Assembly: GCF_001425005.1 (NCBI RefSeq)
Contig: NZ_LMDB01000004.1
Coordinates: 1 to 64,000 of the forward strand
Length of the DNA stretch: 64,000 bases
Direction: 5' to 3'
Source of the DNA: Duganella sp. Root336D2
GTDB taxonomy: Bacteria > Pseudomonadota > Gammaproteobacteria > Burkholderiales > Burkholderiaceae_D
Positions 63,410 to 64,000 of the stretch are shown here, one piece after another (the stretch's first letter is position 1; each line of letters opens with the position of its first letter). The notes beneath the pieces were generated by a model. That model saw only the letters and a program-made list of their open reading frames with translations. It made no database searches and was not told the origin of the DNA. The position numbers and the translations under genes are program-made.

Positions 63410-64000
63410 TCAGGGTCGCCGCGTGCGGGCCAGGGCCTGGTCCAGCGGAACGAGGTTGCTATCGAGGAAGGCACGCATGGCGGCACGCGCCACGGCGGGG
63501 TCTTCATCGTAAGGCGAGAATACCATCACGGCCGCACCGTCGCCGTTGCCGGACAGGAGTTTGCCCTTGATCTGTAACAATTTGCCAACATAATTACTGC
63601 TGGTCATGCTGCCGTTGACCCAGTACCACTGCCACACCAGCAGGCGCCGGCCTTCGCCGCCCAGCATCGCCTCGCGCACGGCCATATGGCGCCCGCCGAA
63701 ATGCTCGTCGCGCAGGTCGGCGCTGTTTTCGCGGAACTCGCTCTTGCCGGGGCTGAAGCGGTTGCTCGTGCTGACCAGTTTGGGGCCGCCCGGCACGTCG
63801 CGGTAGAACAGCACCGTCAAGCCGACCGGGTGGCTGCCGCCGAAGTACTGGCGCAGCGCGCTGCTGGCCGGGGCGTAGTCGGGCTGCCAGGCGGTGAAGC
63901 GCTGGCCAGGCGCGGTGGGCGAATCGAGCACCAGCCGGGCTTGCGGCAGGAGCGGCGCGGGCTGGTCGGCGCGCGCTGCCAGCGCCGGCCACACCAGCAA
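63410..64000 (-). CDS. EpsI-domain protein, C-terminal part (exosortase A/EpsI; runs off the right edge)
   Basis: The last 196 residues of a larger protein. The stop lies at 63410 and the frame is open to the window edge. The sequence shows the EpsI-family pattern: W-x-P-x-Y-A-P-A-S-S-A-L, YRDVPGGPKLVSTSNRF, VREAMLGGEGRRLLVWQWYWVNG, and MVFSPYDEDPAVARAAMRAFLD. In many beta-proteobacteria this domain is fused to the C-terminus of exosortase A (XrtA), which processes PEP-CTERM proteins; the start is not visible here. Confidence 0.85.
   Translation of the reverse strand: MLVWPALAARADQPAPLLPQARLVLDSPTAPGQRFTAWQPDYAPASSALRQYFGGSHPVGLTVLFYRDVPGGPKLVSTSNRFSPGKSEFRENSADLRDEHFGGRHMAVREAMLGGEGRRLLVWQWYWVNGSMTSSNYVGKLLQIKGKLLSGNGDGAAVMVFSPYDEDPAVARAAMRAFLDSNLVPLDQALARTRRP

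Overview
The window looks like chromosomal DNA of a beta-proteobacterium of the family Oxalobacteraceae (Massilia, Duganella or Telluria type). The grounds are a high-GC, strongly codon-biased background, a petABC-sspAB gene order, a large Tad (Flp) pilus locus, a fused isobutyryl-CoA mutase (IcmF) and an exosortase A (XrtA)-associated exopolysaccharide cluster. The genus call is inference; the gene families are read from the sequence.

Layout. (1) 1-3.98 kb: a visibly lower-GC accessory segment ending at a tRNA-Thr. It carries a minus-strand cassette of a TIGR02391-like protein with an RNxxxH (HEPN-type) motif, a reverse transcriptase with a YVDD active site, and a SLATT-type membrane protein with a 9-bp tandem repeat in its tail. 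This is very probably an antiphage reverse-transcriptase system. (2) 4.0-8.2 kb: tRNA-Thr, sspB, sspA and the cytochrome bc1 operon petABC. (3) 8.4-15.2 kb: mscL, a DegS-like protease, a DUF2461 protein, two tiny secreted cysteine-rich peptides, a tartrate dehydrogenase gene broken by an amber codon, a LytS/LytTR two-component pair, and a small exported protein with a GIN-domain (DUF2807) protein. (4) 15.2-27.1 kb: a complete minus-strand Tad pilus operon from the Flp pilin to a TPR lipoprotein. (5) 27.4-31.5 kb: a diguanylate cyclase and an HD-GYP phosphodiesterase facing each other, a LysR regulator and a periplasmic binding protein. (6) 31.7-38.7 kb: two very large catabolic enzymes, a fused indolepyruvate ferredoxin oxidoreductase and IcmF, both preceded by ACGT-rich palindromes of MerR/LiuR type. 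(7) 38.7-49.4 kb: a 25-aa membrane protein, a PhoD-like phosphatase, then a glucoside phosphorolysis locus: TonB receptor, LacI regulator, GH65 phosphorylase, beta-phosphoglucomutase, MFS transporter and a second LacI regulator. (8) 49.4-54.4 kb: small hypotheticals, a TonB/Sel1 protein, an MBL-fold hydrolase divergent from a TetR regulator with clear operators, and a ThiS/MoaD-like protein paired with a BNR propeller. (9) 54.4-64 kb: the XrtA-associated polysaccharide cluster, which runs off the right edge inside an EpsI domain.

How the parts may fit together. The Tad pili, c-di-GMP turnover enzymes and XrtA exopolysaccharide genes suggest a surface-attached, biofilm-forming life. The TonB/GH65/MFS locus imports an alpha-glucoside and cleaves it by phosphorolysis to save ATP. 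IcmF and the indolepyruvate oxidoreductase suggest amino-acid and short-chain acyl-CoA catabolism. A family of palindromic hairpins (GGGTC/GTGTCA type) sits after stop codons at three places between 30.7 and 38.7 kb.
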